Assembly: GCA_011032825.1 (NCBI GenBank)
Contig: JAADJZ010000007.1
Coordinates: 744,001 to 808,000, forward strand
Length of the DNA: 64,000 nucleotides
DNA from: Massariosphaeria phaeospora
Lineage: Eukaryota; Ascomycota; Dothideomycetes; Pleosporales
Reading direction: 5' to 3'
The notes under the pieces: generated by a model
Databases searched by the model: none
What the model was told of the DNA's origin: nothing
Seen by the model: the letters and a program-made list of their open reading frames with translations, nothing else
Made by a program: the position numbers and the translations under genes
In this document: positions 21,789 through 33,636 of the stretch, in pieces
Position numbering within the stretch: the first letter of the stretch is position 1
Layout: the number at the start of each line of letters is the position of its first letter

Positions 21789-22882
21789 TCACTTCTTTCC
21801 GCGTCGTCCTCGTCCTCCACCATTGCCTGCGTCAGTTGCATACAGCGGGCGGCCGTGCCGGTCGAACATGGCAGGCGCGACGGGCACATGGGCGGAACTC
21901 CATTCTTCGAAGAGGCGGCGACGACTGCGGGTGGGGTTGTTTTTAGTACAGGTTCCATGGACAGCGAAAACCACGCGCAACGCAAACACAACGCAAAGGC
22001 AATGCAAACTACACAAAGCAAGGCTGCCCAAATATCTCTCTTCCGGCTCGGCTTCTTGTTACTCACGTCTGCTCGGCGGTTAGCACTTCTTGGATGCCGG
22101 CGGCGGCTTCGGGCTGGGGGTGGTTGAGGAGGTTGGCGAGGACGTCGGCGGGTTGGTCGTTGGAGCGGTCGGTGTTCATGTCAGCATCGGTGTCGTGGGT
22201 GGCGGTGGTTGTGTCTTGGGCTTCGAGGACGCCGAGGCCGAGGTTCTGTGCATGCGGTCAGTTTCTGCGGCATGACAAGGGACAAGTGTATGCAGGTACT
22301 CACCATCTCAATGTACGGCTGCTCGTCCTCGTCGTCGGCCGCATCGATCTCCCTGCCCTTGAGCGTGCCGGCCTCGCGCTGCACCTCGAGCTCCGCATTC
22401 GCGGCCTTCAGCTGCGGCAAGAAGCTCCTCAGGAACGAGCGCAGGCCCGGGTCGCGGTCGCGCCTCGACAGCTTCATCTTCGGCTTCTTTCCGCGGTTGG
22501 CGCGCAGGTTGACGATGTCGTTGGGGTTTTGTGCGTTGGCGGCGTTGGTGTCGACGTCGCTGGCTTCGTCGCTGTCCTCGTCTTCGTCGTCGTCTTCACT
22601 CGAGCTCTCGGAGCTGGGCTCGTCGCTGGAGTCGAGCAGCTCGCTGGTGTTGTCTGTGTCGACGTCGACGTCTCTCGCCGCGGCGGACTCGTTGGGCGCG
22701 CTCGTGGTGGGCTGCGCTGCGCTGGAGGGGGCCGGGGGGACTTGATACCAGGCAGTCGCTGGCGGGGGCGCAGTGGTGGAGTTGGCCGGGCGGACTTGGT
22801 AGAAGGCAGCCGTTGAGCGGGGCGGAGGGGAGGGGGAGAGCTTGACGCGTTTGCGGGGGGACGCGTGAGAGTCCATATCCAT
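21789..22882 (-). CDS. NOPCHAP1-like (DUF4598) box C/D snoRNP assembly factor
   Basis: Three exons, complement(21789..21924, 22067..22245, 22304..22882), give about 297 residues. The N-terminal half is disordered: Pro/Ser/Ala-rich and then strongly acidic. The core has LRSFLRSFLPQLKAANAELE, then a D/E-rich stretch and EQPYIEM joined by splicing to NLGLGVLEAQD. That FLPQL..AN..LE...YIEMNLGLGVLE pattern is the one I associate with the NOPCHAP1/DUF4598 family, which bridges R2TP and NOP58 in snoRNP assembly. The 3' exon (RRRLFEEWSSAHVPVAP to a Gly/Arg-rich RGG-like end) is placed by phase after a 142-nt intron and is the least certain part. Function is by family resemblance only. Confidence 0.6.
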
Positions 22883-23630
22883 GGGCGCGTCCGGCGCGGC
22901 GTTTGCAACGGCGAGTGAAGGTTGTTTTGGTTCGGCGGCGCGGCGTAGACGTGGACGTGTTGCCGACGAGCGTTTGCGTTTGCGTGTGGTGAGAGAAAAA
23001 GATTCGAGCCTCGGACGCGCAGAATTCTCCTTGGGGAGTAAGCTTCTAGCCGCGCTTACAGTGATTAGCTAACAGCACGTGCACTATAACAAAGTTTGGC
23101 GCGCCTTGCTCACTCAATGCGACTGATTTGACGAATTATCGCACGCGCCTGTGGATGAACGGTAGAACACTAAGACTATGAATTTGGTACGTGGAGCGCA
23201 CGAGCCCATACGGCATAGGTCTACGAGTACACAACGGCAGTCCACAGTCCGACTGTAGCACAAATTGAGCGCGAAATTCAAGATAGAGGATGGCACAGGT
23301 ACAATATGACAGATGGCGGAGTTGGATGCAGGCACTGGATGTAATGGCATTATACTACACAGTGAAACTCCGCTGACTACCCTAACAGTTTCACTATTCT
23401 ACGAGGTCTTGCTGCTCGGGGATGGGTAAATGCAGATGATGTTGAGAATCGGCTAACTTACAACGCGTTCTTCAGTTCAATTATTCTAAGAACTTGGACC
23501 CTATTTCACTGCCAATCAAGGAAGGGTCTTTCTTTTGAGTCTACATACAGACTGGGATCGTTCAGCTCGAAGCACTCTCCTTAGTTCATACTGTCTCGAT
23601 TAGCATTTATCAATCAAAGGGTGCTACAAC
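22883..23630. other. Promoter of NOPCHAP1-like gene and 3' flank of broken kinase gene
   Basis: A 748-bp gap that is GC-rich near 22900 and AT-richer to the right. No supported gene. Confidence 0.5.
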
Positions 23631-24431
23631 TTACGCGTATTTCGTCTCCACAAACGCTGGTATCCCTAGTTGATTTAGAACCTGCTCATCGGCTTCGCTA
23701 GGTCTTGGTAGATGAATCAAAAGCTGATCGAACCAAAGCTCGTCATCAGCGCGCAATTCGCGGAAAACGTGTACCTCGAAGATTGCTGGGAAGAATCCAG
23801 CAAATGCCCAGTCGACAAAGCATATCGTCGAATTGGGAAGTAAGAAAATATTCCGTCTAACAAGGTCCATGTGACACATGCTAAGTTCATATTGACACAG
23901 AGACAGTCGAGGTTGAAGAACGACGTCGAGTCTTGTATTTATTCAATTCTCCATGTCCCTCACACTTTCAAAGGTACATCCCGCTCCATTGTCGGACCAG
24001 AGGTAGCCTTGTGCGGGGGAACCGCCGGCTGGACCTGGGCCATGGGCGTGGGGAACAGGTATCGACCTGAGATGTCGCGTTGCTTCGATGGTCTTTTTGA
24101 TTACGTCTGGCCGGCAAAGAACATTCAGGTCCTGAAGACATGTCCCGTCGATAAACTCCATTAGAAGATATCCGATTGTAAAATTGGGGTACGAGACTTC
24201 GAAGAATCGAAAGACCTGGGGGACATAGAGGATGGCACTATCCACGTATCGGCGCGCATAGGCCTGGTTCTCAGCTTCTTGCTTTCTCACACCAACTCCA
24301 AACTTGACGACTACACTCTCCGATAATTTGATCAGTCGATTTCCGTGCGGAGTACCAGCAAATGGCGGAATCTCCGCGCATATTTGTACGATTTCATGGT
24401 CGCTCGGTAGAGGCTGGATTCGTGTGGACAT
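23631..24431 (-). pseudogene. APH/choline-kinase-like phosphotransferase with in-frame TGA
   Basis: One frame of 267 codons runs from the ATG at 24431 to the TAA at 23631-23633 and is broken only by TGA at 23943-23945. Before the stop lie the N-lobe-like part (HGNRLIKLSESVVVKFGVGV, the ATP-site Lys in VVVKFG) and GYLLMEFIDGTCL, the hinge. After the stop, in the same frame, come the catalytic loop CHMDLVRRNIFLL (HxD....N) and the metal-binding DWAFAGFFPAIFE. The 21 codons after the stop are still family-like (INTRLDVV before the catalytic loop), and the stop falls where homologues usually have Trp (MENW-I-N). A conventional translation product would be 162 residues without the active site. I could not find a GT..AG intron that removes the stop in phase. 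A donor-like GTAAGT overlaps the last codon, so a tiny extra 3' exon is possible. It could be a young pseudogene, an allele, or a base-call error. Confidence 0.65.
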
Positions 24432-25743
24432 GAAAGACTGACGTATGGCCTTGAGAATTTTGAGGATGGAAGGGAGTTAAAAGATTGAGATAGTGGCGAC
24501 CGCTACAAGGTAACCTGCCAAGAATTCTTTTTGAGCCGACCGCTGATATTGTCTAGCCGTTTCCGGCTACCGCAAGGTCTGCTATGTTTAGCCCTGAAAT
24601 CAGGTATAGATAGAGGTATATAGTTCTTTTCAAATACTTAGTAACTAGAGTCTTAGGTATTCTATACGTAAAGCGCGCTAGGAACGTTAAAATCCCTAAT
24701 TCTAGAAGAGGTAGGGCGGCAGCGGCGTCAAATATATTTGTGCGACAGGCTCGTCTCTACTAGACCTACTGTCAATACTCTTGATAATCCCGGCACCCTG
24801 CAATTGGCCTTGTTAATCCTTTTGACTATGATGCAGTCGCAGCCTAGAAGTTTTGCACGCAGAGCCGCGCAGCGTCACCGCCAAGCCGCGCGCACCGGCA
24901 GCGGCTGGGCATGCGGCAGGTGTCAGCAGGGGCCGGTGAAACGGCGTCTTGAAACGCTCTTTTCGGGCGCCTGCTGAGCTGCTGCGAGTTTAAAGACGAC
25001 GGCTGCCGCCTCGACGACACTCGGTTTCTACTCCATACTGCTTCATCAACTCGTCGTCACTCTCACTCTGTGTGCTTGAGCCTCGTCTGCCTTTCCGCGC
25101 TATCTTCTTGGCCTGGATCAGTTGTGTATGTGCCGGGGAGAGAAACGACTGCGCACTCAACATCTACGTAAAGTGCATACAGGGGTAATAGCTGTACTTT
25201 GAAGAGGTACGTGCATGTTCTGATATGTTTGGTTGATGCTCGGATTTTCTCTCATTACATCTTGTGTGACCTCTTCTGTGAGCTTATCACGGGCTGTATC
25301 GAGGGACAATCGTTGGCTCCCTTGTGTTTCTACACCCCTATGTCTGCCCATCATCCTCTCTATGTCTTAACGTCCTCCTCTCTTTTCCTATTGTCACTCC
25401 TATTGTTGGGCCTCTACGGACTAAAAACCCACCATTCACTACCGCTCACTCACCTTCACTGGACACTCTTCACGCTCATGGCCCGTGCGGCCCCCACCGT
25501 GAATAACGCACAATCGCAGCACTCGACAATGACAACTGCTGCTATTGTGCGTCTGGCTCGTCCAGTCCTCCCCTTCCCTCTATATAAGGCCTTCCGTGGC
25601 ACCGCTGTCTCCTTCCTTTTTCTTTCCCACCTACGTCTTCGTCTCTACTCTACTCTACGGACAAACAACCTTCTCTCTGTTCCTTTCCACAGATTTCACT
25701 TCCTCTCTTCTCATTCCTGTTCACTTCATCCGACTCCGCTACC
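24432..25743. other. Promoter region of eIF4E-like gene, with TA-rich decayed stretch
   Basis: Left part (about 24560-24730) is TA-rich with frequent TAG/CTA and looks like decayed repeat. A GC-rich island (about 24850-24990) and a long pyrimidine-rich stretch (about 25340-25740) follow. Short frames here lack family signs. Confidence 0.5.
25581..25588 (+). promoter_or_regulatory. TATA box
   Basis: TATATAAG sits about 160 bp upstream of the eIF4E-like ATG, followed by a CT-rich leader typical of strongly expressed fungal genes. Confidence 0.6.
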
Positions 25744-26927
25744 ATGGCCGAGATCGCTCGTCTGATTGCCATGCTAGACGCTTCTGCCGCGCATCACCCC
25801 TCCTTCAACAAGCAGCTCAACTGCGGTGTTGCAGCTCTCTCTCCAGTTGCTGAGGTCCACGCCACTCCTCGAATCCCTAGCTCTCTCCTCGAAGCTCTCC
25901 AGCTCGTCGCGCAGCCCAACTATCTTCCCCCGAAGCCGTGCGGACCCCAGAGCGCGGACTTCAACTCGGCCCTGAAGCAAGTCATCTCGACCATCAAGTC
26001 CTTCTCCACCACTCGCGTCGAGAAGTCCCCCTCCGACCTGAAGAACGACCTCGCCATTGCCACGTGCAAGCGCATCTTCGCCGCCGCCTCGAACCCACTC
26101 GAACTCGAGCTCATTGCCCAAGATCTCGAAGTCACCACCGCCAACATGGCCGCCCGCCTCCCCTCCCTGAGCACGTCGGACCTCCCACCCCCCTCCGCAA
26201 CCGAGAGCTCCGCAACCGCCTCTCCCGCCCGCGGCTCCGCCATGCGCGCCTCCATCTTCAAGTCGGTGCGCGTCCCCGAGTTCCGCTTCAAATGGCAATT
26301 CTGGGCCGAGAAGGGCCAGCAGTCCAGCGCGCCATCCGCCAAAGACAAGGCGGCGGCCAGCGCCGAGGACTTCGCCGCGCGCCCCAAGCCGCTTGGCGAC
26401 CAGATCATCTCGGTCAAGGAGTTCTACCAGCACTTCAACAACATCCCCGTTGAGAACCTGAAGCTGCGCGACTCGATCCACCTGTTCCACCTGGGCGTCA
26501 AGCCGCTGTGGGAGGATCCGCGCAACTCGCGCGGCGGCGCCTACTACTTCCGCGTCACCAAGGAGGTCGCGGCCCAGTTCTGGCATGAGATGTGTCTGCT
26601 GGCTGTCGGCGACATCCTGCAGAGTGCGGTGGAGACGAAGCGTGCGTGTAAGTATATCCTCCATCGCCTTCCCTTCCAACATTTCCTATTTTGGTACTAA
26701 TATGTATTGCAGCTTTCAACGACGACATCTGCGGCCTCAGCTACAGCGTCCGCTGGAACGCGGTGCAGATCGCCATCTGGAACCGCGATGCCGACAACGA
26801 GGTGGGCAAGGAGAAGCTGCTGGTGACTATCCTCGACAAGCTGAGTGAGGAGCTGGCGCCGAAGAAGGAAAGCTACTGGTACAAGGCGCACCGCGAGCAC
26901 AAGGGGTTTGTGGAGCCTGGTGCCTAG
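25744..26927 (+). CDS. eIF4E-family cap-binding protein, 4EHP-like
   Basis: Exons 25744..26647 and 26713..26927 (65-nt intron, phase 1) give about 372 residues. The eIF4E fold starts near residue 178: RVPEFRFKWQFWAEK (the W.LW strand), SVKEFYQHFNNI (usual F-W-x-x-Y position), HLFHLGVKPLWEDPRNSRGG (cap-stacking Trp plus Glu), then FWHEMCLLAVGD and NDDICGLSYSVRWNAVQIAIWNRD. The HLF..G(I/V)KP(M/L)WED pattern is nearer to 4EHP/class II than to classic eIF4E. The first cap-sandwich Trp is not visible: its loop is replaced by a longer Ala/Ser/Lys-rich stretch. About 175 residues of extension precede the domain; part looks folded, with helices and several Leu/Pro-rich segments, and part is Ser/Ala-rich. 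It probably binds mRNA caps as a translational modulator. Confidence 0.8.
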
Positions 26928-27367
26928 GTGGGGGTGGTAGATGGGGACTTGGTGTTTTGTAGATGACGATGATGACGATGATAATAGTGGAATGGTAGGC
27001 TTTTAGCAGCTACTTGACAGGTAGATGTTCATGGAACGCCACATTTTGTAGTTACGGATAGGGATCATAGTGGAATGGCACGCTATATCAGCTACATAAA
27101 GGGTAGATATTCACGGCCTGGGCTAAATGCACCTCATGTAACTTCAACGCATATAGCACACACAAAACTGCCAACACGATAGTGCATGTATCTCTTCAAC
27201 ATGCGCTATGTAATGTGGGACCGAGCTGCGATATAAGAGGAGACTAGTTCCCTACAGTACAAAGTAAGAGTGCAACGCTCCCAGAGATATTATACAGCAC
27301 CATGCCGGACACCGACTATGCATTTTTTTCTCTGATTCCTGATCTCCAGCAGCCTGCTTAGCCACGC
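26928..27367. other. Convergent 3' region, eIF4E-like and PHB1
   Basis: The 3' UTRs of two converging genes. It contains GATGAC-type short repeats (about 26962-26984) and a 50-bp imperfect direct repeat (26985-27033 and 27068-27116). Confidence 0.55.
26985..27116. repeat. Imperfect 50-bp direct repeat in 3' flank
   Basis: Copies begin TAGTGGAATGG at 26985 and 27068 and share the order AGCTAC, GGTAGAT and TTCA-GG. They are about 83 bp apart. Confidence 0.65.
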
Positions 27368-28305
27368 TTATCTCAAGCCCAGAAGGAAGTTTCCGCCGCT
27401 CTTTCCACCATCGCCACCGCCTCCGTTGGGAAGATACGAGACGTTCGGGTTCCGGGCCAGCATCTGCGCGATGTCTTTCTGCGTCTCAATCCGACGGATC
27501 ATGATCAAGCCATCGCCGCTCTTCGCGACAGCCTTGCTGATCGTCTCGGCAGCCTCGGCTTCGCCCTCGGCACGGATGACGTTCGCCTGGCGCTCCTGCT
27601 CGGCCTTCTCGACGATGAACCTCGCGCGCTCGGCTTCCTGCTGCGCAATCTGCTTCTCCTCGACCGCCCGCGTGAACTCCTTGCCGAATGTCATGTGCGT
27701 GATGGAGACGTCCTCGAGGGCAATGTTGAACTCGTTCGCGCGCTTGAGGAGGTCGGTTCGGATGCGGTTCGAGACGGCCTCTCGCTGGGTGATGAGCTCG
27801 GCGGCATCGAATTGAGCCACAATGGCCTTGAGGACTTCGTTTCCGATCGAGGGAAGGACACGCTCGTCGTAGTCGAGGCCGAGGTTCTATGATCGTGTTA
27901 GTCGACTGTGGCGGGGATTACATGAACACGACATGTGCCCCATGCCTCGACTGAAATCTCTTGGATAAAAGATATGTGGCGTACCTGATAGATCACCGGT
28001 AGCTGCTTCACCTCCGGCCGGTGCAGGACCCTCAGCGTGAGCGTGACCATCTGCAGATCCTTGCTTCCGGTTGTTGTCGAGATGTTCCTGGGCCTCGTCC
28101 GCACATCGAAGACGATCGCTTTCTGTAGCCAGGGGACCAGGAAATGTGTGCCTTCGTTGACCACAGCCTCCCGCACTCCGGACACTCGGTCGAAGATGAC
28201 GGCGCGAGTTCCGCCCTTGACGTCGTAGATGGAGGATTGCGCGACGCTGAAGGCGATGGCGCCGGGGACGGCCCAGCGGAAGAGCGACCGGGGAATGGCG
28301 GCCAT
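27368..28305 (-). CDS. PHB1: Prohibitin-1
   Basis: Two exons, complement(27368..27886, 27985..28305), give 279 residues, matching prohibitin-1 length. The N-terminus has the membrane anchor ([20 protein letters not shown]). The SPFH/Band 7 domain follows, with [30 protein letters not shown] and [11 protein letters not shown]. Splicing gives the [20 protein letters not shown] joint expected of the family. A long helical part ([31 protein letters not shown]) forms the coiled coil that holds the Phb1-Phb2 ring in the inner mitochondrial membrane. The complex stabilises inner-membrane proteins and restrains the m-AAA protease. The Gly-rich segment before the end ([11 protein letters not shown]) is fungal-typical. 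Confidence 0.95.
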
Positions 28306-30452
28306 GTTGGAGTGCTTGGGAGTGTATTCGGCCGGGCTGGTTAGTGTTTGTGAGGATGGAGCGTCGATGAGGTCGTCGAAAAGTCGAAGTTCAAAGCGTT
28401 CTTCCGTATGAGGTTAACGTTATTTAGTGCAAGGTCTCACGTGTCTGGCGGTCCACTTCTAACACCTAGTGGACCGCCTTTCCCCGCAACACCAGAAACG
28501 CGACACAGTTATAAGTAAATTGCTTAAAATATTACGATTCATTTGATTATAGATATCAGAATGGTCATGCCGAGACTATATTACGAAGGTTCCTCCTCAC
28601 CATCACTTTTCGTCATCGAATCGCGGTTGAGACCCCACTGACTGTCTACCATCGCACGCATTAGGATGGCGAAGACCGGCAGGGACTAAAGAGATGCTGT
28701 AAAGACAACGCACCCTAGCTGACGTGGTGCTTGATGGAATCAGTCTTCGTTTTTACCCCGGTATCTCAGGAAACCGAAGGCCGTATTGGAGATTGATGTG
28801 CTACGCCGTTCGTGTACCAATAGCCCACAGTTAAGGACGAGGTATGTACCCAGCACTTTGGGACCAGACTGTTCAACGCATTCGTACTCTCGCGGCGTTT
28901 TCCATGTCAGTCAGCTATTAGGGTTCACTGGAGGTACAGTCAGGCAAGTATTCGATACACTATGTCACAGCGCCATCACGGTAGCCGATACCGGCCACTC
29001 GTGTTCACCGGAGATCTGTAAGGCGAATATGACATACATGGATCTTTATCGTGCAGCCCAAGGTTCGGCGATACTGAAACTGCTCACCGGTCTCATCGAA
29101 CTTATCTGAGCAAGTTTGAACCTCTTCATATCCGCTCTATATCACAATACAAGTGAAGACACACGATGACTCGGCTAGTGAAGCCGCAGGCTCAGGATAG
29201 TGCTGTGAATAAGTTCCGGAAAAGACTTCATGGTATGTTTTCTATTTACTGATTCTGTGTTAGCATTGAGCCCGGTATCGAATCAAAAACGTCAGCTGCA
29301 TTTTCCGCATCCGTAGTGATGTCTTACAACGGATACGAGGTCAAAGATATGGGCTTACTAGGATGCCTCCGCCATATACGTAGTACGGCGTTCAGAGTAT
29401 GAGATTGTCGGGCGGAGCTACCTAGTAAGGCTAACCCACGTGCTTGTAGTGTTGTTCATTTACCGTCCCTTCAGAACCCCGATTGGACTCATATGAGTGG
29501 AGTAAGTGGGGTGAGTGGCCTGCCCATGTACGCATCCATGGTCAAAGGTAGCCAACTGATCCTTCCTGGCTGCTCTCATCCTAACTCCCAACGAGTACAG
29601 CATTACTGGAACTCGGCTCAAGAAGATGTTCGAGTCAGATTCGATAAACTCTCGTCCTGAAACAATTTCTGGTGTCAAATTTCGCGCAGCGCGATAATCG
29701 GCGTGAGGATTGTGGAATTTCTGATCATCGAGAGCCCGTGGGGTACTGACTCGGTATGCAAAGCCCAGTTTGGGGGCACAAACGGCTGCTGAGACGTCAG
29801 CGCGTGACTAGGCTCGTGTTCAAGGACCCAAATCGCCTAGGTGTTTCGACAAAGCTCTCAGGCACGAAACTGGCGAGGTTTCCCTGCTCGAGCACCGAAA
29901 CGGCGTTCTTTCGGAACCTATCGAACTTCAGGCTGGCAAGGTAGAGAGCCATCGCAAAGGCATGCATGATACAAACGCCGGATGAGGAAAGAGAAAGGCG
30001 CCATCGCAAGGCAGCTACAAAACGGCGGTGGTCAGCGAACACGGCACGCTCTCAACTGTGGCTCGATACAGGTGTCGTTTGATCGCGACAGTAGCTGCGC
30101 CTCGTGGCATATCTATCATGTGGATAGGCAGAGAGAACAGCCCTGGCGGTTTGTAGCGAGGGGTAGCCACATAGAAGTTGCATTGGCGGAACTGCGCCGC
30201 AAACTGTGGCTGTGACAACGCAGGGAACCTCTCACCCAATCATTTTTCGTTAGTCAAGCAACACCTTGCGCCTATCCCCGTACCTTTAGCATTCTCTGGC
30301 GGTGAACACCTTACGATGTTGCGCTAAGGCGTTTCCCAGCCTTGCATTGCCCCCGAAGTCGTCAACATGGTGATCATGTATATGGAGGGGAGGGGACTGG
30401 CCAGCTCTTACGTCCCCCCTTACGTCTTCACCTCTCGCCCCCCAGCGAAGCG
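28306..30452. other. Gene-poor intergenic region
   Basis: About 2.1 kb between PHB1 and the C2H2 gene. Only short frames without recognisable domains are present; the longest, at about 28786-29109, opens with TTG rather than ATG. No tandem repeat was seen. It presumably holds the PHB1 promoter on the left and the C2H2 promoter on the right. Confidence 0.5.
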
Positions 30453-33213
30453 ATGGCGATCCAACAGGGCACCCAATTTTTCCTTACTCTCAAGGTTCTC
30501 CAATTCGTCCAGCAACTTCGCCGCCGCCTCAAGCCGCGCGTGCTGGGTTCCCTTCTTGGCACAGAAACGTCCCTCGGCTCAAAGTCCAAGACTATCCAGA
30601 GCATCGCCAAGGGCCTGTCGCGAGTTGGCCTTCAGGAGAGGAAACAAACACACCATGCCTCAGATCGCAGCCCGAAGAGCAAAAGTTTAAAGCCGTCGTT
30701 AAAACTGCAAACGCCGGGACGACGTGGTTCCGTGCACCCAAACACATGTGGCGAAGAGGTGCAACGGTACGTCTGGTCTACAGTGTTTGGTTTTACTTAG
30801 CTAAGCTTTTTGTTTAGCATCTTCAACTCAGTGGACGAGAAGTTGAGTGCTCCCGGAAGCGCCTTGTCCGCAGTCGCTGCCGACGATGGGCGGTTTCTCA
30901 AACAAAACGACCACCTTTTTAGCTTTGAAGCATGTTCCCTGAACGAGACCATTCGCCATCTAGCCTTGGTCCACGATGCCATCAGCGTGTTCGACGCGTG
31001 CAGGTCACAGTACGGTGACGAGTGGTTGATCGGCGAAGGGCAAGACATGGGTCTCGAAATCGACGAGGCTTTTATCGCAAACTATGAGCATCTCCTCATG
31101 CGGCTGCGCGCGCAGCTCATCGAAACACTATCGCGAAAGGTCCTCGAAGCTTTGCTGCTCGGGGCCTACACCAAGACACAGCGTAAACTGCTAGCCTGGT
31201 TCACAGAGTTTCCCGACAACCAGCCGCACCTGAGCACGACAATGCCGTGGACGATCAAGCCGTCTCTCGCCGTGCTGTGGGGCGTCTGCTGGATGTTTTA
31301 CAACTCGCCCGGCGGCGGCGGTGCTGCAGAGGAGAGCAACAGCTTCCTGCAGAGTGAACAGTTTCCCGGATGGGACGCTGCCCACGATGGTGAATGTAAG
31401 AGACCCCTGTGCCTTCGTGCGCCGCTGGCACCTCCCCCGGCATATCATATTGTCGACAGGTGCTGGCATCCACATTTAGCAACACCAGAAACAAAGGCAG
31501 CAGATGCTAACTCAAATATCCAGACTTGGATTTCGGAGGGGCACCACTGGTGGGGGCACAATCGCAACCCGCAGCGCAGCAGCAGGCGGGCAGAGACGAC
31601 GGTGGTGTTGACGTGAGCTTCCGAAACCTCGGATATGGAAGGCCCGGCGACTCATTTGTCAGCGCCAGGCCCGGCCAAGGCCGCACATCACGTGCAGCTG
31701 CTGCGCCACTCTATGCAAATAATGCGAGTGATCAGCTACAGGGTATGTGCTAGCGTCGTGCGTCCTCTTTGAGTCACCAGGGCCCCACGCCCGCCGTCTG
31801 CCTCAGAGATGATTCCACGATTATCGGGTTTCAGACTACTAATTTTCTCGCCTAGCCGACCCGGATGCCTACACACGCCCCAGCACGTACGATCCGTTTG
31901 CGTACTATTTACCTGACGACGCCCGCGCGTCCTCTACTTTCTTCTTCAGCCGCGAATCGTTGCTGCCCGGAAATCCAGGCCACGCCACCCGCGACCTTCG
32001 CGCCTTCCCCGTCCAGGACAGCCTCAACGACCCTTGGCAGCAGCACCAGATTCCATACTCTTCTTTGCCACAGAGGGCTACTCGTCATCCTCTGACCACC
32101 GCTCCTGCCATTCGAGTCAACGGTGCCGCGGATACCGAAGGCTTTGCTCCGCCACAGCCAGACTTCTTTAACATACTATATCAACCTGGCGCCCAAGAGC
32201 CCGAGGCGGCCCAACTAAACCTCAACACCGACTTCTCCAATTTGCAGCCCTCTCCATACATTATGGGAAATTGTCCACCGCCAGAAAATTCGCCAATCCT
32301 TCCACAGATTGTCAGGCACGAGCGGACGTCCTCAGTTAATTCTATTTCCAACATTCTTACCCCAGTCAGCATGTCGGCTCCTCGGTCGCCTCTATTGTCG
32401 CCTGCTCGTGACAGGAGACCTTCCGTCACCAGTTCTCACGGGCATATCCGTCCAGCCTCTGAGGACGGCTCTTCGCAAGATGATACCGACATAGGATCGC
32501 TACCCCGGAACCATGCTTACAAACGGTCGGAGGAACCCTCCCGAAATTCTGATAATAAGATGATTTGCAAATATAAGGAATGCATAGGCTCGGTGTTTGA
32601 CCGTAAATGCGAATGGAGGTGAGTCCACTCGACCTCTGCTCGATTCCTCTCCCAACACTGACATCCTCGCAGTAAGCACATGGACAAGCACGATCGCCCT
32701 TACAAGTGCAATGTCAAAGGCTGCGAGAAGCTCCAAGGCTTCACGTATAGCGGTGGACTTCTGCGCCACGAGCGCGAAGTACACAAATTGCACGGTGGCA
32801 CCAAGAAATCGCTTTATTGCCCACATCCAGATTGCAAACGAAGCTCCGGCTCGGGGTTCACCCGCAAAGAGAATCTCGCTGAGCACGTCCGGCGTGTGCA
32901 CCGGAGGACGAGTACCTCTTCTGATCTGGGCAACCTGGTCATACCTGGGTCGAATACCCAGGATGACACGAATACCACTGATGTCCGAGTCGCGTCTGAT
33001 TCTCCATATCAACGCATGGCCGACATGCATGAAGAGGATTCACAGTATCCCTTGAAGCGAAAACGCTCGAATGCTGGCCTCTCGGATACTGGCGACGATA
33101 CCGACCTTCGCGCCGAAGTGAAGCGATTAAGAAAAGAGTGCGAAGAGAAAGACATACGACTACAGCAATTGGAAGCAGCCGTCGTTGCTCTTCAGCAGCA
33201 AGGACCTCGATAA
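30453..33213 (+). CDS. C2H2 zinc-finger transcription factor
   Basis: Five exons, 30453..30766, 30818..31395, 31524..31742, 31856..32618 and 32673..33213, with all phases agreeing, give about 804 residues. The N-terminal half is helical (LSAPGSALSAVAADDGRF, NETIRHLALVHDAISVFDAC) and resembles a fungal regulatory domain found ahead of zinc fingers; I cannot name it. The middle is Ser/Pro-rich and disordered, with motifs typical of activators. Near the C-terminus are three fingers: CKYKECIGSVFDRKCEWSKH..H (completed by splicing), CNVKGCEKLQGFTYSGGLLRH..H and CPHPDCKRSSGSGFTRKENLAEH..H. They are followed by a short coiled coil (DLRAEVKRLRKECEEKD). It probably binds DNA in the nucleus; the targets are unknown. 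The start is the least certain point, since the first exon has atypical basic sequence. Confidence 0.75.
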
Positions 33214-33636
33214 CACTTGCCCTGCGACGTTACCGATGACGGCGATCAGTGTGGTCTCGATTATTCTTTTTGTCGAGACTATTTCTCTCACACGGATAAA
33301 TTTGGGATAGGTGATAGACCTGCATAGCATGGTGTTTGGAATGTCACAGCGACAGGTTTTGTTTTCCTATTTCATCTCGATATCCAACTTGCTTTCTCTG
33401 GCAGAAAGACTCTCGTTGTACATAACTGTATTGAGTGTCTGAGCCCCTTTTCGGATATAGAATGAGATACGGCCGCGATTATCTTCGCTCACATAGAATG
33501 AAGAAACACGATAGACGATACAATGAAACCTCTATGCTCTAAGAGCTTTGTTCAACCGCACAATATGGTTCAAGCTTGCCAAAGTCCTTCAGGATCCTAG
33601 CCACGGAGATTAAGGTCTGGAGCCTGAGGTGGCCGC

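Noticed and set aside
22094..22816. 240-codon plus-strand frame opposite the NOPCHAP1-like gene
   Set aside because: It is a shadow of the acidic, repetitive coding strand; the minus strand has family motifs and consistent introns.
23860..24010. An intron removing the TGA of the phosphotransferase
   Set aside because: Candidate GT..AG pairs either break phase or recreate a stop; the post-stop codons still look like the family in the same frame.
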